Positions 1-7,135 of a DNA stretch of 32,201 nt are shown one piece after another. A program made the translations under genes and the position numbers. Numbering within the stretch: the stretch's first letter is position 1; each line of letters begins with the position of its first letter. The stretch is taken from the NCBI GenBank assembly GCA_964592155.1, contig CAZQDA010000023.1, positions 1 to 32,201 on the forward strand, in the 5' to 3' direction. The notes beneath the pieces are model-generated. The model was given only the letters and a program-made list of their open reading frames with translations. It had not been told where the DNA came from and made no database searches. The DNA comes from Christensenella sp964592155 (GTDB lineage: Bacteria; Bacillota; Clostridia; Christensenellales; Christensenellaceae).

Positions 1-13
1 TTTGCGCCTCACT

Positions 14-706
14 TCACACCTGTTCATAAAATTCGCGTACGTTCTCCCAATACTCCGATAAAACAACGCCATGTCCCGGTGCAACGAAAGAAATATCCAA
101 AGATAAAATGGGAAAAATCACATTCTTTTGCTCCGTGGTGGCAGCGGAAAAAACGGTTTCAAAATATTGCTTTGCTCCGGCAAGCACCACATTTTGATTG
201 CATGACGAATCTATCGGCGGCTCAGCCCCCATTGCCTGCCCAAATAAATCATTTGAAAAAAGAATCTTTTCATTTTCGAAATAGGTCACCATGTTATCTT
301 CCCAATGCAAGCCGGGCGTGTGAAAAAACTGGAACCGGAGCGAACCGATGGCAATCGAGGCCCTATCTCTTACCCAGCAAAGATTTGCATCCGGATACTG
401 CTCCGCCAGCCTTTCATGGCATGCGGGGGAACAATAAACAGCAAGCGCGGGGCACTCTTCCAAAAGCCTGCCAACCGCTCCGCTGTGATCTTCCTCCGAA
501 TGGTTCAGAATCAGCGCGTCCAATTTTTTAATGGGAATACATGATTTGATCGCTTCCAGAAAAGACTCTGCCGACCTTTGCGGCACGGTATCCACCAGAA
601 TATTTTTCTCTCCCCTCACCAGATAGGACAGAAAAGAAAAGCTGCGCTCCGGCTTGATGATTGCCTTTCCCAAGACTGTAACATTCTTTGATAATTCATA
701 GATCAT
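14..706 (-). CDS. Stand-alone diiron metallo-beta-lactamase domain (ODP/FprA-like, no flavodoxin)
   Basis: The 230-residue product matches the N-terminal diiron domain of flavodiiron proteins. Visible ligands are H69-x-E71-x-D73-H74 (NHSEEDH), H134 (LHWEDNM), D153 (FSNDLFG) and H212 (APGHG), so the set needed to bind two irons looks complete. Classical FprA proteins are about 400 residues and carry a C-terminal flavodoxin domain; here the reading frame stops right after the metal domain, so any reductase must be a separate protein. An in-frame start 40 codons upstream exists, but the ATG at 706 is preferred because an AGGCGG-type ribosome site precedes it and similarity begins there. Likely roles are O2 or NO reduction, or O2 sensing as in stand-alone ODP proteins; which one cannot be read from the sequence. 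It is divergent from the Crp/Fnr gene. Confidence 0.85.
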   Translation of the reverse strand: MIYELSKNVTVLGKAIIKPERSFSFLSYLVRGEKNILVDTVPQRSAESFLEAIKSCIPIKKLDALILNHSEEDHSGAVGRLLEECPALAVYCSPACHERLAEQYPDANLCWVRDRASIAIGSLRFQFFHTPGLHWEDNMVTYFENEKILFSNDLFGQAMGAEPPIDSSCNQNVVLAGAKQYFETVFSAATTEQKNVIFPILSLDISFVAPGHGVVLSEYWENVREFYEQV

Positions 707-766
707 AATAAAAGACCGCCTTTTCGTTTGTTTTCTATATTTTAATAAAAGTACATTGATTTTTAT

Positions 767-780
767 GTTGCAAATGCAAC
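767..780. promoter_or_regulatory. 14-bp inverted repeat in the ODP/crp divergent promoter region
   Basis: The sequence GTTGCAAATGCAAC is a perfect inverted repeat with a two-base centre. It lies 60 bp upstream of the diiron-domain start and about 105 bp upstream of the regulator start. It is a plausible operator, but its sequence differs from the TGTGA-type site ahead of the FNT gene, so the binding protein is unknown. Confidence 0.35.
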
Positions 781-811
781 TGAATGAAACCGGCTTTTCC
801 TTTAAGCTAAG

Positions 812-827
812 CGTAAGATATGTCACG
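812..827 (+). promoter_or_regulatory. Weak Crp-like site upstream of the Crp/Fnr gene
   Basis: CGTAAGATATGTCACG shares its right half, TCACG, with the much better site at 1574-1589 but matches only three of five positions in the left half. It may be an autoregulatory site of the adjacent Crp/Fnr-family regulator. This is inference from half-site similarity only. Confidence 0.25.
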
Positions 828-885
828 TCTTCATCTATGCTTTTTTCGCATATATTTCATCGATTAAGGGTCAGGAGAAATCAAA

Positions 886-1578
886 ATGGAACACACCATA
901 AGGTCTGCTTTTGAGACCGCAACCGTATTATATAGCGCTTTTCCCGCCACACGCGCCCGCCTTATGAGCTGCGCGCGACTTGCGCAAACAGAGCGCGGCG
1001 GCATAGTGTTCCACGAGCGGCAAGACCTCGACAGCATTCATATTCTGGTGAAAGGTGCGGCGGCACTCTATAAAATTGCGGCAGATGGTGAAAAAAAGAT
1101 ACTCTTGCTTTTACGCGCGGGCTCGCTTCTGAACGAAGGCGCACTCTCTTCCCGCCTTTCCGGCGCAGCCTGCGAAATACTCGCGCCCTCCCTGCTGCTG
1201 ATCATTCCTGTCAAAGAATTTATGTCCGCAATGACCGACGATTTTTCTCTTGTGCGCGCAGTCCTTGCCTCCATGAATCAAAAAATCAGCCGTTTGGAGC
1301 ACCACCTGAAAAACACCCCAAATGCGGTGGTCGGCGAAAAAAAGCTTGCCGCCAAACTGTATAAACTGGCCAGAGATTTCGGTCGGAATCAAACAAACGG
1401 AACCGTCATTGATCTTGATATCAGCATCACCTGCCTCGCGGATATGCTCGGTCAAAAGCGCGAGACTGTGTCCCGTCAGTTTGGCACACTCCGGCGTTTG
1501 GGGCTTGCAACCCTTGAAAACCACAGAATTTTGATCCCTGATCTCAAACGTCTGACGGATTTTTTTCATGGCGTGTGA
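886..1578 (+). CDS. Crp/Fnr-family transcriptional regulator
   Basis: This 230-residue protein has the usual Crp/Fnr layout: an N-terminal cyclic-nucleotide-binding-like beta roll (about residues 15-115), a dimerisation helix (about 118-145) and a C-terminal winged helix-turn-helix (about 175-225). The recognition helix carries R192-E193-T-V-S196-R197, close to the R-E-T-V-G-R of E. coli Crp that reads TGTGA half-sites. The N-terminal cysteine cluster that holds the Fe-S cluster of FNR is absent, so the effector is unknown. AGGAGAAA at 873-880 is a good ribosome site for the ATG. A TGTGA-N6-TCACG palindrome overlaps the stop codon and sits upstream of the FNT-asrABC operon, so this protein is the obvious candidate activator of sulfite reduction. 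Confidence 0.9.
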   Translation: MEHTIRSAFETATVLYSAFPATRARLMSCARLAQTERGGIVFHERQDLDSIHILVKGAAALYKIAADGEKKILLLLRAGSLLNEGALSSRLSGAACEILAPSLLLIIPVKEFMSAMTDDFSLVRAVLASMNQKISRLEHHLKNTPNAVVGEKKLAAKLYKLARDFGRNQTNGTVIDLDISITCLADMLGQKRETVSRQFGTLRRLGLATLENHRILIPDLKRLTDFFHGV

Positions 1579-1589
1579 TATGTATCACG
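1574..1589. promoter_or_regulatory. Crp/Fnr-type operator upstream of FNT-asrABC
   Basis: TGTGATATGTATCACG matches nine of ten half-site positions of the Crp consensus TGTGA-N6-TCACA. It overlaps the stop codon of the regulator gene. Its centre (1581.5) is about 41.5 bp from the start point predicted by the -10 at 1611-1616, the standard geometry for class II activation by Crp/Fnr proteins. Confidence 0.65.
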
Positions 1590-1610
1590 GCAGGAAATCC
1601 GGCAACGGAT

Positions 1611-1616
1611 TACAAT
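1611..1616 (+). promoter_or_regulatory. Probable -10 element of the FNT-asrABC promoter
   Basis: TACAAT matches five of six positions of the sigma-A -10 consensus. No good -35 hexamer lies 16-18 bp upstream; the Crp-type operator occupies that region instead, as expected for an activator-dependent promoter. The inferred start near 1623 leaves a short leader that contains the ribosome site. Confidence 0.5.
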
Positions 1617-1639
1617 AGTACAAAAAGGGGGAATTGCTT

Positions 1640-2404
1640 ATGTATACAGATAGCTTTACCGCTATGACCAATGCGTCGGAAACAAAACTTGGGCTGCTTC
1701 AAAAGAATCCGGCGGGATATTTTTTCGCTTCTGTGCTCGCCGGCATCTTCGTGGGCTTTGGCACACTCCTGATTTTTACAATCGGGGGAATGCTGGCCGG
1801 CACTCCCTACACCAAAATTATCATGGGAATCTCGTTTGGCATCGCGCTTTCGCTGGTGATCATCGCCGGAGCGGAGCTGTTTACCGGCAACAATATGGTA
1901 ATGGCGGCAGGCGCGCTGGATCGCAAGGTGTCCTGGGCAAATTCTGCGAAGCTGTGGGCAGTCTGTTATCTGGGAAACTGGGCAGGCGCAATTTTGCTTG
2001 CGCTTCTCTTTTTCGGAACCGGGCTGCTAAGTGGAGATACCGCTGGTTTTATTGCGCAAAGCAGCGCCGCAAAAATGGCGATTCCACCCGCCGCGCTCTT
2101 TTTCCGCGGCATGCTGTGCAATATGCTCGTATGCCTTGCCGTATGGATGACCTTTCGAACCAAATCAGACGCGGCGAAGCTTATGATGGTGTTCTGGTGC
2201 CTGTTTGCCTTTATCACAACGGGCTTTGAACACAGCATCGCAAACATGACGCTGCTTACGGCGGGCATGCTCAGCCCTGCGGGCGCAGCGGTGTCACTGG
2301 GCGGATATTTTTATAATATCCTGCTTTCCACCCTGGGCAATATGGCCGGCGCAATTCTTTTGATTGCCCTGCCCTATTTTATTGTTTCACGAAAGAAGGG
2401 CTGA
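1640..2404 (+). CDS. Formate/nitrite transporter (FNT) family channel, probably hydrosulfide channel
   Basis: A 254-residue integral membrane protein with six hydrophobic segments and both FNT signatures: GAELFTGNNM after the second segment and the FEHSIANM segment containing the conserved pore histidine. FNT channels pass small monovalent anions such as formate, nitrite or HS-. It is followed after three bases by asrA, and the FNT3/HSC hydrosulfide channel of Clostridioides difficile is known to sit with asrABC, so export of the HS- product is the most likely role; sulfite entry is an alternative. The ATG at 1640 is chosen over a TTG at 1634 because AGGGGG lies at the right distance. The upstream promoter appears to be controlled by the neighbouring Crp/Fnr protein. 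Confidence 0.88.
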   Translation: MYTDSFTAMTNASETKLGLLQKNPAGYFFASVLAGIFVGFGTLLIFTIGGMLAGTPYTKIIMGISFGIALSLVIIAGAELFTGNNMVMAAGALDRKVSWANSAKLWAVCYLGNWAGAILLALLFFGTGLLSGDTAGFIAQSSAAKMAIPPAALFFRGMLCNMLVCLAVWMTFRTKSDAAKLMMVFWCLFAFITTGFEHSIANMTLLTAGMLSPAGAAVSLGGYFYNILLSTLGNMAGAILLIALPYFIVSRKKG

Positions 2405-2407
2405 TGT

Positions 2408-3421
2408 ATGGGCTATATTTTAGATCAAAAATCCATGGATGCAATTCTCGGAAAATGGCGCGAAAACGCTGTCATTTTCGCTCCCGTGCGCTATGCGGGG
2501 CAAAGCGAATTTTCTGGACAGGACAGCATACGCTATGGAGAAGTCAACCGTATTGCGGACATTGAATTTGCGGAGAAGTCCTCTTTTACCTTCAAAGACG
2601 TTTTTTTGCCGCTCTGTGAAACCCTCTTCTTTTTTACGGAAAACAGCGTCAAAGAAGCTGATTCACGCGAAAAACAGGCAATCATTTTTTTGAGAAGCTG
2701 TGACTTGCATGCGGTGCGGCGCTTTGATCAAATCTATCGCCTAAACGGCCCTGAGGATTACTTTTATTCGCGCCTGCGAAAAAACGCAAAATTTATCCTG
2801 ATTGGATGCAAGCAGGCGTTCCGCAACTGTTTTTGCGTAGATATGGGAACGAATCTTTCTACCGATTATGACGCTTACATACAGCCGCAGGATGGCAGCG
2901 TTCTGGTGGACTGCAACTCCGGCGAATGGAACGACATCTTTGCGTCTGCGGCACAACAAACCGCACAGGTACGGCCCGAGTATCCCACAGATACGGATGT
3001 TCACATCCACATTCCTGAGGATTTATCGCCTGACATCGCAAACTCTGCCATGTGGGAGGAGTATGACTCCCGCTGCATCAATTGCGGCCGATGCAATTTT
3101 TCCTGCCCAACCTGTACCTGCTTTACCATGCAGGATATTGCCTACACAGACAACGGACGCGCGGGAGAGCGGCGCAGGGTGCAGGCCGCCTGTATGGTGG
3201 ACGGATTCACAGACGTTGCGGGCGGCGGCTCTTATCGCCAGAAAAACGGACAACGTATGCGGTTTAAGGTATTGCATAAAGTATACGATTTTAACAAACG
3301 CTTTGGTTATCACATGTGCGTGGGTTGTGGGCGCTGCGACGACGTATGCCCTGAGTATATTTCTTTTTCTCAGTGCATCAATCATCTGAAACAAGGTAGG
3401 AAGGAGGTAACTTCCAAATGA
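2408..3421 (+). CDS. asrA: Anaerobic sulfite reductase subunit A
   Basis: This 337-residue Fe-S protein matches AsrA, the electron-transfer subunit of the NADH-dependent siroheme sulfite reductase that reduces sulfite to sulfide. Two ferredoxin-like cysteine motifs are visible in the C-terminal third, CINCGRCNFSCP and CVGCGRCDDVCP, and both can hold a [4Fe-4S] cluster. The N-terminal 220 residues correspond to the AsrA-specific domain. The gene begins three bases after the FNT stop and overlaps asrB by four bases (ATGA), so the subunits are translationally coupled. Length is typical of the family. Confidence 0.93.
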   Translation: MGYILDQKSMDAILGKWRENAVIFAPVRYAGQSEFSGQDSIRYGEVNRIADIEFAEKSSFTFKDVFLPLCETLFFFTENSVKEADSREKQAIIFLRSCDLHAVRRFDQIYRLNGPEDYFYSRLRKNAKFILIGCKQAFRNCFCVDMGTNLSTDYDAYIQPQDGSVLVDCNSGEWNDIFASAAQQTAQVRPEYPTDTDVHIHIPEDLSPDIANSAMWEEYDSRCINCGRCNFSCPTCTCFTMQDIAYTDNGRAGERRRVQAACMVDGFTDVAGGGSYRQKNGQRMRFKVLHKVYDFNKRFGYHMCVGCGRCDDVCPEYISFSQCINHLKQGRKEVTSK

Positions 3422-4212
3422 CCCGAAACGAATATATTCCTTTCCTGTCCCGCGTGACAGGCGTTACCCGCCACACCAATATCGAATACACCTTCCGCAT
3501 GGAATACAGCGGAGACGTAAAGCCCGGACAGTTTTTTGAAGTGTCTTTGCCCAAATATGGCGAAGCCCCCATTTCTGTGAGCGGAATTGGAGAGGGCACC
3601 ATCGATTTTACGATACGGCGGGTGGGCAAAGTAACGAATGAAATCTTTGAATCCTACGAAGGCAGCAGCCTATTTTTGCGTGGCCCTTACGGAAACGGTT
3701 TTGACCTTGACCAGTATAAAAACAAAGAGCTGGTCGTGATCGCGGGCGGAACCGGTCTTTCCCCCGTCAGGGGCGTGGTAGACTATTTCGCGAACAATCC
3801 GGAGCAGACAAAGGGTCTGACGCTTGTCGCGGGTTTTAAAACACCTGCCGACATCCTGTTTCTTGAGGATTTCAGCAGATGGAAGCAGTCAATGGACGTC
3901 ATTCTGACCGTGGACTGCGCAGACACGGATGTTGCCTGCAATATCGGGCTTGTGACGGAGTTTATCCCCCAGTTAAAGATAACGGACAAAAAAGCCGCGG
4001 TTGCCATTGTAGTTGGGCCGCCCATGATGATGCGCTTCTCCACCAAAGGCCTTCTGGAGGAAGGATTTTCAGAAGAAAACCTCTGGGTTTCTTTTGAACG
4101 GAAAATGTGCTGCGGCATCGGCAAGTGCGGTCATTGCAAAATAGACGATACCTACGTGTGTCTGGACGGTCCTGTTTTTCCTTATGCAAAAGGCAAAACG
4201 CTCATAGATTGA
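3418..4212 (+). CDS. asrB: Anaerobic sulfite reductase subunit B
   Basis: The 264-residue product is a ferredoxin-NADP reductase-like flavoprotein of the AsrB/PyrK type. An FAD-binding beta-barrel spans roughly residues 1-100, and a pyridine-nucleotide domain with GGTGLSPVRG begins near residue 115. The C-terminal cysteine-rich segment CCGIGKCGHC followed by a further Cys is typical of a [2Fe-2S] site. It takes electrons from NADH and passes them to AsrA and AsrC. A strong GGAAGGAGG site at 3399-3407 and the four-base overlap with asrA define the start. Confidence 0.93.
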   Translation: MTRNEYIPFLSRVTGVTRHTNIEYTFRMEYSGDVKPGQFFEVSLPKYGEAPISVSGIGEGTIDFTIRRVGKVTNEIFESYEGSSLFLRGPYGNGFDLDQYKNKELVVIAGGTGLSPVRGVVDYFANNPEQTKGLTLVAGFKTPADILFLEDFSRWKQSMDVILTVDCADTDVACNIGLVTEFIPQLKITDKKAAVAIVVGPPMMMRFSTKGLLEEGFSEENLWVSFERKMCCGIGKCGHCKIDDTYVCLDGPVFPYAKGKTLID

Positions 4213-4225
4213 GGGGGAAACCATC

Positions 4226-5191
4226 ATGGATGTGAATACAAAAATACTAAAAAAGAACGCATTTCGCGTCACAAAAAAAAGATATCTGACTGCGTCGCGC
4301 GTGAGGGTGCCGGGCGGACATATGGATGCAAATCTCTTGCAGTCAATTACCAAAATTGCACAGGAATATGGAAACGGCACCATTCATATCACCAGCCGTC
4401 AGGGATTTGAAATTCCAGACATTCCGTTTGAACGGATGGATGAGGTGAACGCTCTCCTACAGCCGCTGATCGAGGGATTGCAAATCAACCAGAAAGACCC
4501 GCAAACAGGCTATCCCGCGTCCGGCACGCGCAACATTACCGCATGCATCGGAAACAGGGTTTGCCCTTACGCATGTTATGACACCACCGCCTTTGCGCAG
4601 CGTGTGGAAAAAGCGGTTTTTCCAAATGATCTTCACTTTAAAATTGCGCTGACCGGTTGCCCCAACGATTGCGCAAAGGTTCGTATGCACGATTTTGGAA
4701 TCATGGGCATGACGCTTCCGCAATACGACAAAAACCGCTGTGTGGATTGCGGCGCCTGCGTAAAAGTATGCCGGAAAAAATCTGTGGAGGCGCTCAAAAC
4801 AGTAAATTACAAGGTGGAGCGCAACCACGAAAAATGCATCGGCTGCGGCGAGTGCGTGCTAAATTGTCCCACGCGGGCATGGACACGCAGCAAAGAAGCC
4901 TACTATCGGCTCACGCTGATGGGGCGGACCGGAAAGAAAAACCCGCGGCTAGGCGAAGATTTTTTGAAGTGGGCTTCCGAAGAAACGATCGTAAAAATAA
5001 TTCTGAACACTTACGACTATGTAAAACGCTATATCGATCTGACCGCGCCCGGCGGAAAGGAGCACATTGGATATATCATTGACCGTACCGGTTTTGCGGA
5101 ATGGAAAAAATGGGCTCTTAAGGATATGCAAACGGACGATACAATCGAAGTGAAACCGGTCTTATATTGGAACGGTGTGCATTACATCTGA
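4226..5191 (+). CDS. asrC: Anaerobic sulfite reductase subunit C (siroheme subunit)
   Basis: The 321-residue catalytic subunit shows the nitrite/sulfite reductase half-domain followed by the paired cysteine segments that bind the siroheme-[4Fe-4S] centre (ACIGNRVC and, about 60 residues on, TGCPNDCA). Two ferredoxin clusters follow: CVDCGACVKVC and CIGCGECVLNCP. It reduces sulfite to sulfide in the cytoplasm. It follows asrB by 13 bases with a GAGGGGG ribosome site. Length and order are those of the classical asrABC operon of Salmonella and clostridia. Confidence 0.94.
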   Translation: MDVNTKILKKNAFRVTKKRYLTASRVRVPGGHMDANLLQSITKIAQEYGNGTIHITSRQGFEIPDIPFERMDEVNALLQPLIEGLQINQKDPQTGYPASGTRNITACIGNRVCPYACYDTTAFAQRVEKAVFPNDLHFKIALTGCPNDCAKVRMHDFGIMGMTLPQYDKNRCVDCGACVKVCRKKSVEALKTVNYKVERNHEKCIGCGECVLNCPTRAWTRSKEAYYRLTLMGRTGKKNPRLGEDFLKWASEETIVKIILNTYDYVKRYIDLTAPGGKEHIGYIIDRTGFAEWKKWALKDMQTDDTIEVKPVLYWNGVHYI

Positions 5192-5320
5192 TGTTTCCTG
5201 TTTTCAATATAAGTTAAGGCCTGCTTCTCCTGCTTTGTATATCATTTCCCGTGAAGAGTGCGAAGCTGGCGAGCTGCACAAAAAAATGTTTCCGCATCTT
5301 TCGATGGCTTATAAACATAA

Positions 5321-5333
5321 TAGGAATGTCCTA
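5321..5333. promoter_or_regulatory. Short inverted repeat upstream of the cupin gene
   Basis: TAGGAATGTCCTA is a 5-3-5 inverted repeat lying directly before the AAAGGAG ribosome site of the cupin gene. CATAAT at 5316-5321 could serve as a -10 element, although no convincing -35 was found. It could be an operator or simply a small leader hairpin. The rest of the 162-bp gap after asrC shows no clear terminator. Confidence 0.25.
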
Positions 5334-5353
5334 AATCAAAGGAGTTGAAAGTG

Positions 5354-5713
5354 ATGTCTCAAATGATGAAAAATATTGATTTTACCAAAGCTCTCTCTTT
5401 TGTGGATCAAGTAGATTATCTGCCCGGACAGGTGGCAAGCAAAACACTTGCCCAAAATCCATTTGTGAGCCTCACCTTATTTGCGTTTGATGCGGGTGAG
5501 GAAATCAGCACGCATGAATCACAGGGCGACGCGCTTGTGATCGCGCTTGACGGCGTTGGCGAAATTACAATCGACGACGAAAAATTTACACTCAAGGCCG
5601 GAGACGCCATTGCAATGCCCGCAAAGCATCCGCATGCCGTATTTGCGCCTGAAAAATTCAAAATGTTTTTGGCCGTGGTTTTCCCACAGCCGGAAAAGGA
5701 GGCATCGATATGA
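5354..5713 (+). CDS. Small cupin-domain protein
   Basis: A 119-residue single-domain cupin. Metal-binding signature residues are partly visible: ISTHESQGDALVIALDG, corresponding to cupin motif 1, and GDAIAMPAKHPHAV, corresponding to motif 2 with His residues. The ATG at 5354 is preferred over the upstream TTG because GGAG ends nine bases before it. It overlaps the ferredoxin gene by four bases (ATGA), which implies coupled synthesis. Its reaction is unknown. Small cupins of this type are often annotated as AraC-type sensory domains or metal-dependent binding proteins. The position behind asrABC suggests a link to redox or sulfur metabolism but does not prove it. Confidence 0.85.
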   Translation: MSQMMKNIDFTKALSFVDQVDYLPGQVASKTLAQNPFVSLTLFAFDAGEEISTHESQGDALVIALDGVGEITIDDEKFTLKAGDAIAMPAKHPHAVFAPEKFKMFLAVVFPQPEKEASI

Positions 5714-5901
5714 AAGCGACGATTGACAGAGACGGCTGCATTGGCTGTGGGCTGTGCGAGAATGTTTGCCCTGCGGTCTTCCGTATGGATGACGATGGCA
5801 AAGCTTTTGTTTGCGGCGAGGTAACACCTGAAAACGAAGGCTGTGCCTTTGAAGCGGAATCGGATTGCCCCGCAGGTGTGATCGAGATCACGGAAGAATA
5901 A
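5710..5901 (+). CDS. Single-cluster [4Fe-4S] ferredoxin
   Basis: This 63-residue ferredoxin has CIGCGLCENVCP near the N-terminus and a distal Cys followed by Pro (DCPAG), the four-ligand pattern of monocluster [4Fe-4S] ferredoxins. Two more cysteines (VCGEV and GCAF) lie between. The start overlaps the cupin stop codon. It may donate or accept electrons for the cupin partner, the sulfite reductase, or the flavodoxin-less diiron protein at the start of the window; the sequence does not say which. Confidence 0.9.
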   Translation: MKATIDRDGCIGCGLCENVCPAVFRMDDDGKAFVCGEVTPENEGCAFEAESDCPAGVIEITEE

Positions 5902-5917
5902 TTTTTTTGACTACATG

Positions 5918-5952
5918 AAAAACGGCACAGGATCAAATCCCGTGCCGTTTTT
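5918..5952. terminator. Bidirectional hairpin terminator between converging operons
   Basis: AAAAACGGCAC and GTGCCGTTTTT form an 11-bp stem, and an inner GGAT/ATCC pairing extends it. In the minus-strand transcript the intervening pair is G-U, while in the plus-strand transcript it is an A-C mismatch, so the structure should be stronger for the sugar-transporter/BMC transcript than for the ferredoxin transcript. T-runs flank both sides. Confidence 0.88.
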
Positions 5953-5967
5953 CTGTTGGTATTATGA

Positions 5968-5986
5968 ACCTAACTTTTGGTTAGGT
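5968..5986. repeat. 7-bp-stem hairpin downstream of the sugar-binding-protein gene
   Basis: ACCTAAC and GTTAGGT flank a five-base loop. The element lies between the lipoprotein stop codon and the main terminator. No T-run follows it, so it probably protects or trims the 3' end rather than terminating transcription. Confidence 0.45.
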
Positions 5987-6013
5987 GGTGGCCATACTAC
6001 CATGGTGTTGTTA

Positions 6014-7069
6014 CTATTTCTGGCGAGCAAACATAATTGTGGTGTCAACGAAATCTTTTGCATTGTCAGCATTGATCAGCGTTGTTCCGCAATCCACGTT
6101 CTTCTCTACCTTTTCGCCTTTGGCAATTTTCAGAGCCTGCTCGAATGCTGTTGCACCCATCTTTTCAGGATCGTTAGCAGCCGTTGCGATGTATTTTCCA
6201 TCAGCGATTGCTTCAACAGCTTCCATCAGTCCGTCAACGCCGGAGCCGAGAACTTCCATACCATTGTCAAGGCATACGCCCAGCGCGCCAAGACCCATGT
6301 CGTCGTTGTGTCCATAGACAACATTGATGTCAGGGTTCGCCTGAATCATATCCTGTGTCGCAGTAGCCGCTTTGGAACGGTTATAGTCGCAGTAAGGTGT
6401 CTGAATTACTTCGATACCTGCTTCCGCATCAACCGCTTCGTGGAATCCTGCGCTGCGGGCTTCCTGCACACGGTCTCCGCCGCTGCCCATAACTTCGAGG
6501 ACTTTACCCTTTGCCTGACCTTTGCCGCCGAGCGCTTTTACGATCTCGTCGCCAACCAGTTTGCCCATTGCCTGATTGTCACGTCCAACCACAACATCCA
6601 CATCGCCGTTTACGAATCTATCTTCCGTAACGATCGGAATGTTGGCATTTTTGCACGCTTCAAGGGAAGGAGCTACGCCGTCAGGATCAACAGCATTGAG
6701 GATCAGCACCTGGATGCCGGACTGGATCATGTCCAGAATGTCCTGATTCTGCTTTGCAACGTCTTCGTTTGCATCTGCAACAACCAGTTCAACGCCTGCA
6801 GCTTCCGCAGCAGCTTTCGCAGCGTCTACTTCAGATACGTAGAACGGGCCTGCCATTGTAGCCTGAGAGAAACCGATCTTAATTTTGTCTCCCGCGGGAG
6901 CAGCAGCGCTTGCAGAAGCTTCCGCCGATGCAGACGCCTCAGGAGCTTTGGATGCCTCAGCAGATGCAGAAGCTTCTGCTGACGGGGCAGCCGCCGGAGC
7001 GCCGCAGCCTGCGACCGCCATCGCAACCACGAGGATAACAGCAAACACTACCAAAAGTTTTTTCGACAT
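6014..7069 (-). CDS. Sugar ABC transporter substrate-binding lipoprotein (RbsB-like)
   Basis: The 351-residue precursor has a lipoprotein signal peptide with the lipobox VAGC (Cys22). A low-complexity Ala/Ser/Glu/Pro linker (about residues 23-60) follows, then a periplasmic-binding-protein fold of the ribose/galactose type (Peripl_BP_4) beginning at KIKIGFSQ. Typical family features include VLILNAVDPDG and VYGHNDDMGLGA. It would capture a sugar or polyol outside the cell for the RbsA/RbsC-like partners encoded just upstream. An AGGAGG site six bases before the ATG suggests strong translation. It is the last gene of the minus-strand BMC cluster and sits just before the shared terminator. Confidence 0.92.
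   Translation of the reverse strand: MSKKLLVVFAVILVVAMAVAGCGAPAAAPSAEASASAEASKAPEASASAEASASAAAPAGDKIKIGFSQATMAGPFYVSEVDAAKAAAEAAGVELVVADANEDVAKQNQDILDMIQSGIQVLILNAVDPDGVAPSLEACKNANIPIVTEDRFVNGDVDVVVGRDNQAMGKLVGDEIVKALGGKGQAKGKVLEVMGSGGDRVQEARSAGFHEAVDAEAGIEVIQTPYCDYNRSKAATATQDMIQANPDINVVYGHNDDMGLGALGVCLDNGMEVLGSGVDGLMEAVEAIADGKYIATAANDPEKMGATAFEQALKIAKGEKVEKNVDCGTTLINADNAKDFVDTTIMFARQK
6890..7003 (-). repeat. Ala/Ser/Glu low-complexity linker coding repeat
   Basis: About 38 codons directly after the lipidated Cys encode repeats of the kind SAEASASAEAS. This is a flexible surface tether between the membrane anchor and the binding domain. The DNA is built from imperfect GCAGAAGCTTC-like units, which may change in number by slippage. 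Confidence 0.7.
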
Positions 7070-7101
7070 TTTTAATTCCTCCTATGTCTTTTTAATAACC
7101 A

Positions 7102-7118
7102 CTGTGCATTTTGCACAG
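7102..7118 (-). repeat. Intercistronic hairpin between permease and binding-protein genes
   Basis: CTGTGC and GCACAG flank a five-base loop in the 66-bp gap between the two genes. Such hairpins commonly protect the 5' end of the processed binding-protein message and raise its level relative to the membrane components. That function is inferred from position only. Confidence 0.45.
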
Positions 7119-7135
7119 CAAGCTTTAATCCGGTA

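Noticed and set aside
886..1578. Regulator as a true FNR with an N-terminal Fe-S cluster
   Set aside because: The N-terminal Cys cluster is missing; only scattered cysteines (C29, C96, C183) are present, so an FNR-type oxygen cluster is not supported.
5192..5353. Possible riboswitch or terminator in the gap between asrC and the cupin gene
   Set aside because: Only short, unconvincing pairings such as AGCT/AGCT were found; no known riboswitch core or hairpin plus T-run could be recognised.
5915..6982. Long open frame on the plus strand, about 355 codons, antisense to the sugar-binding lipoprotein
   Set aside because: It runs through the terminator hairpin, has unusual His/Cys/Phe-rich composition and matches no family, while the opposite strand encodes a clear lipoprotein.
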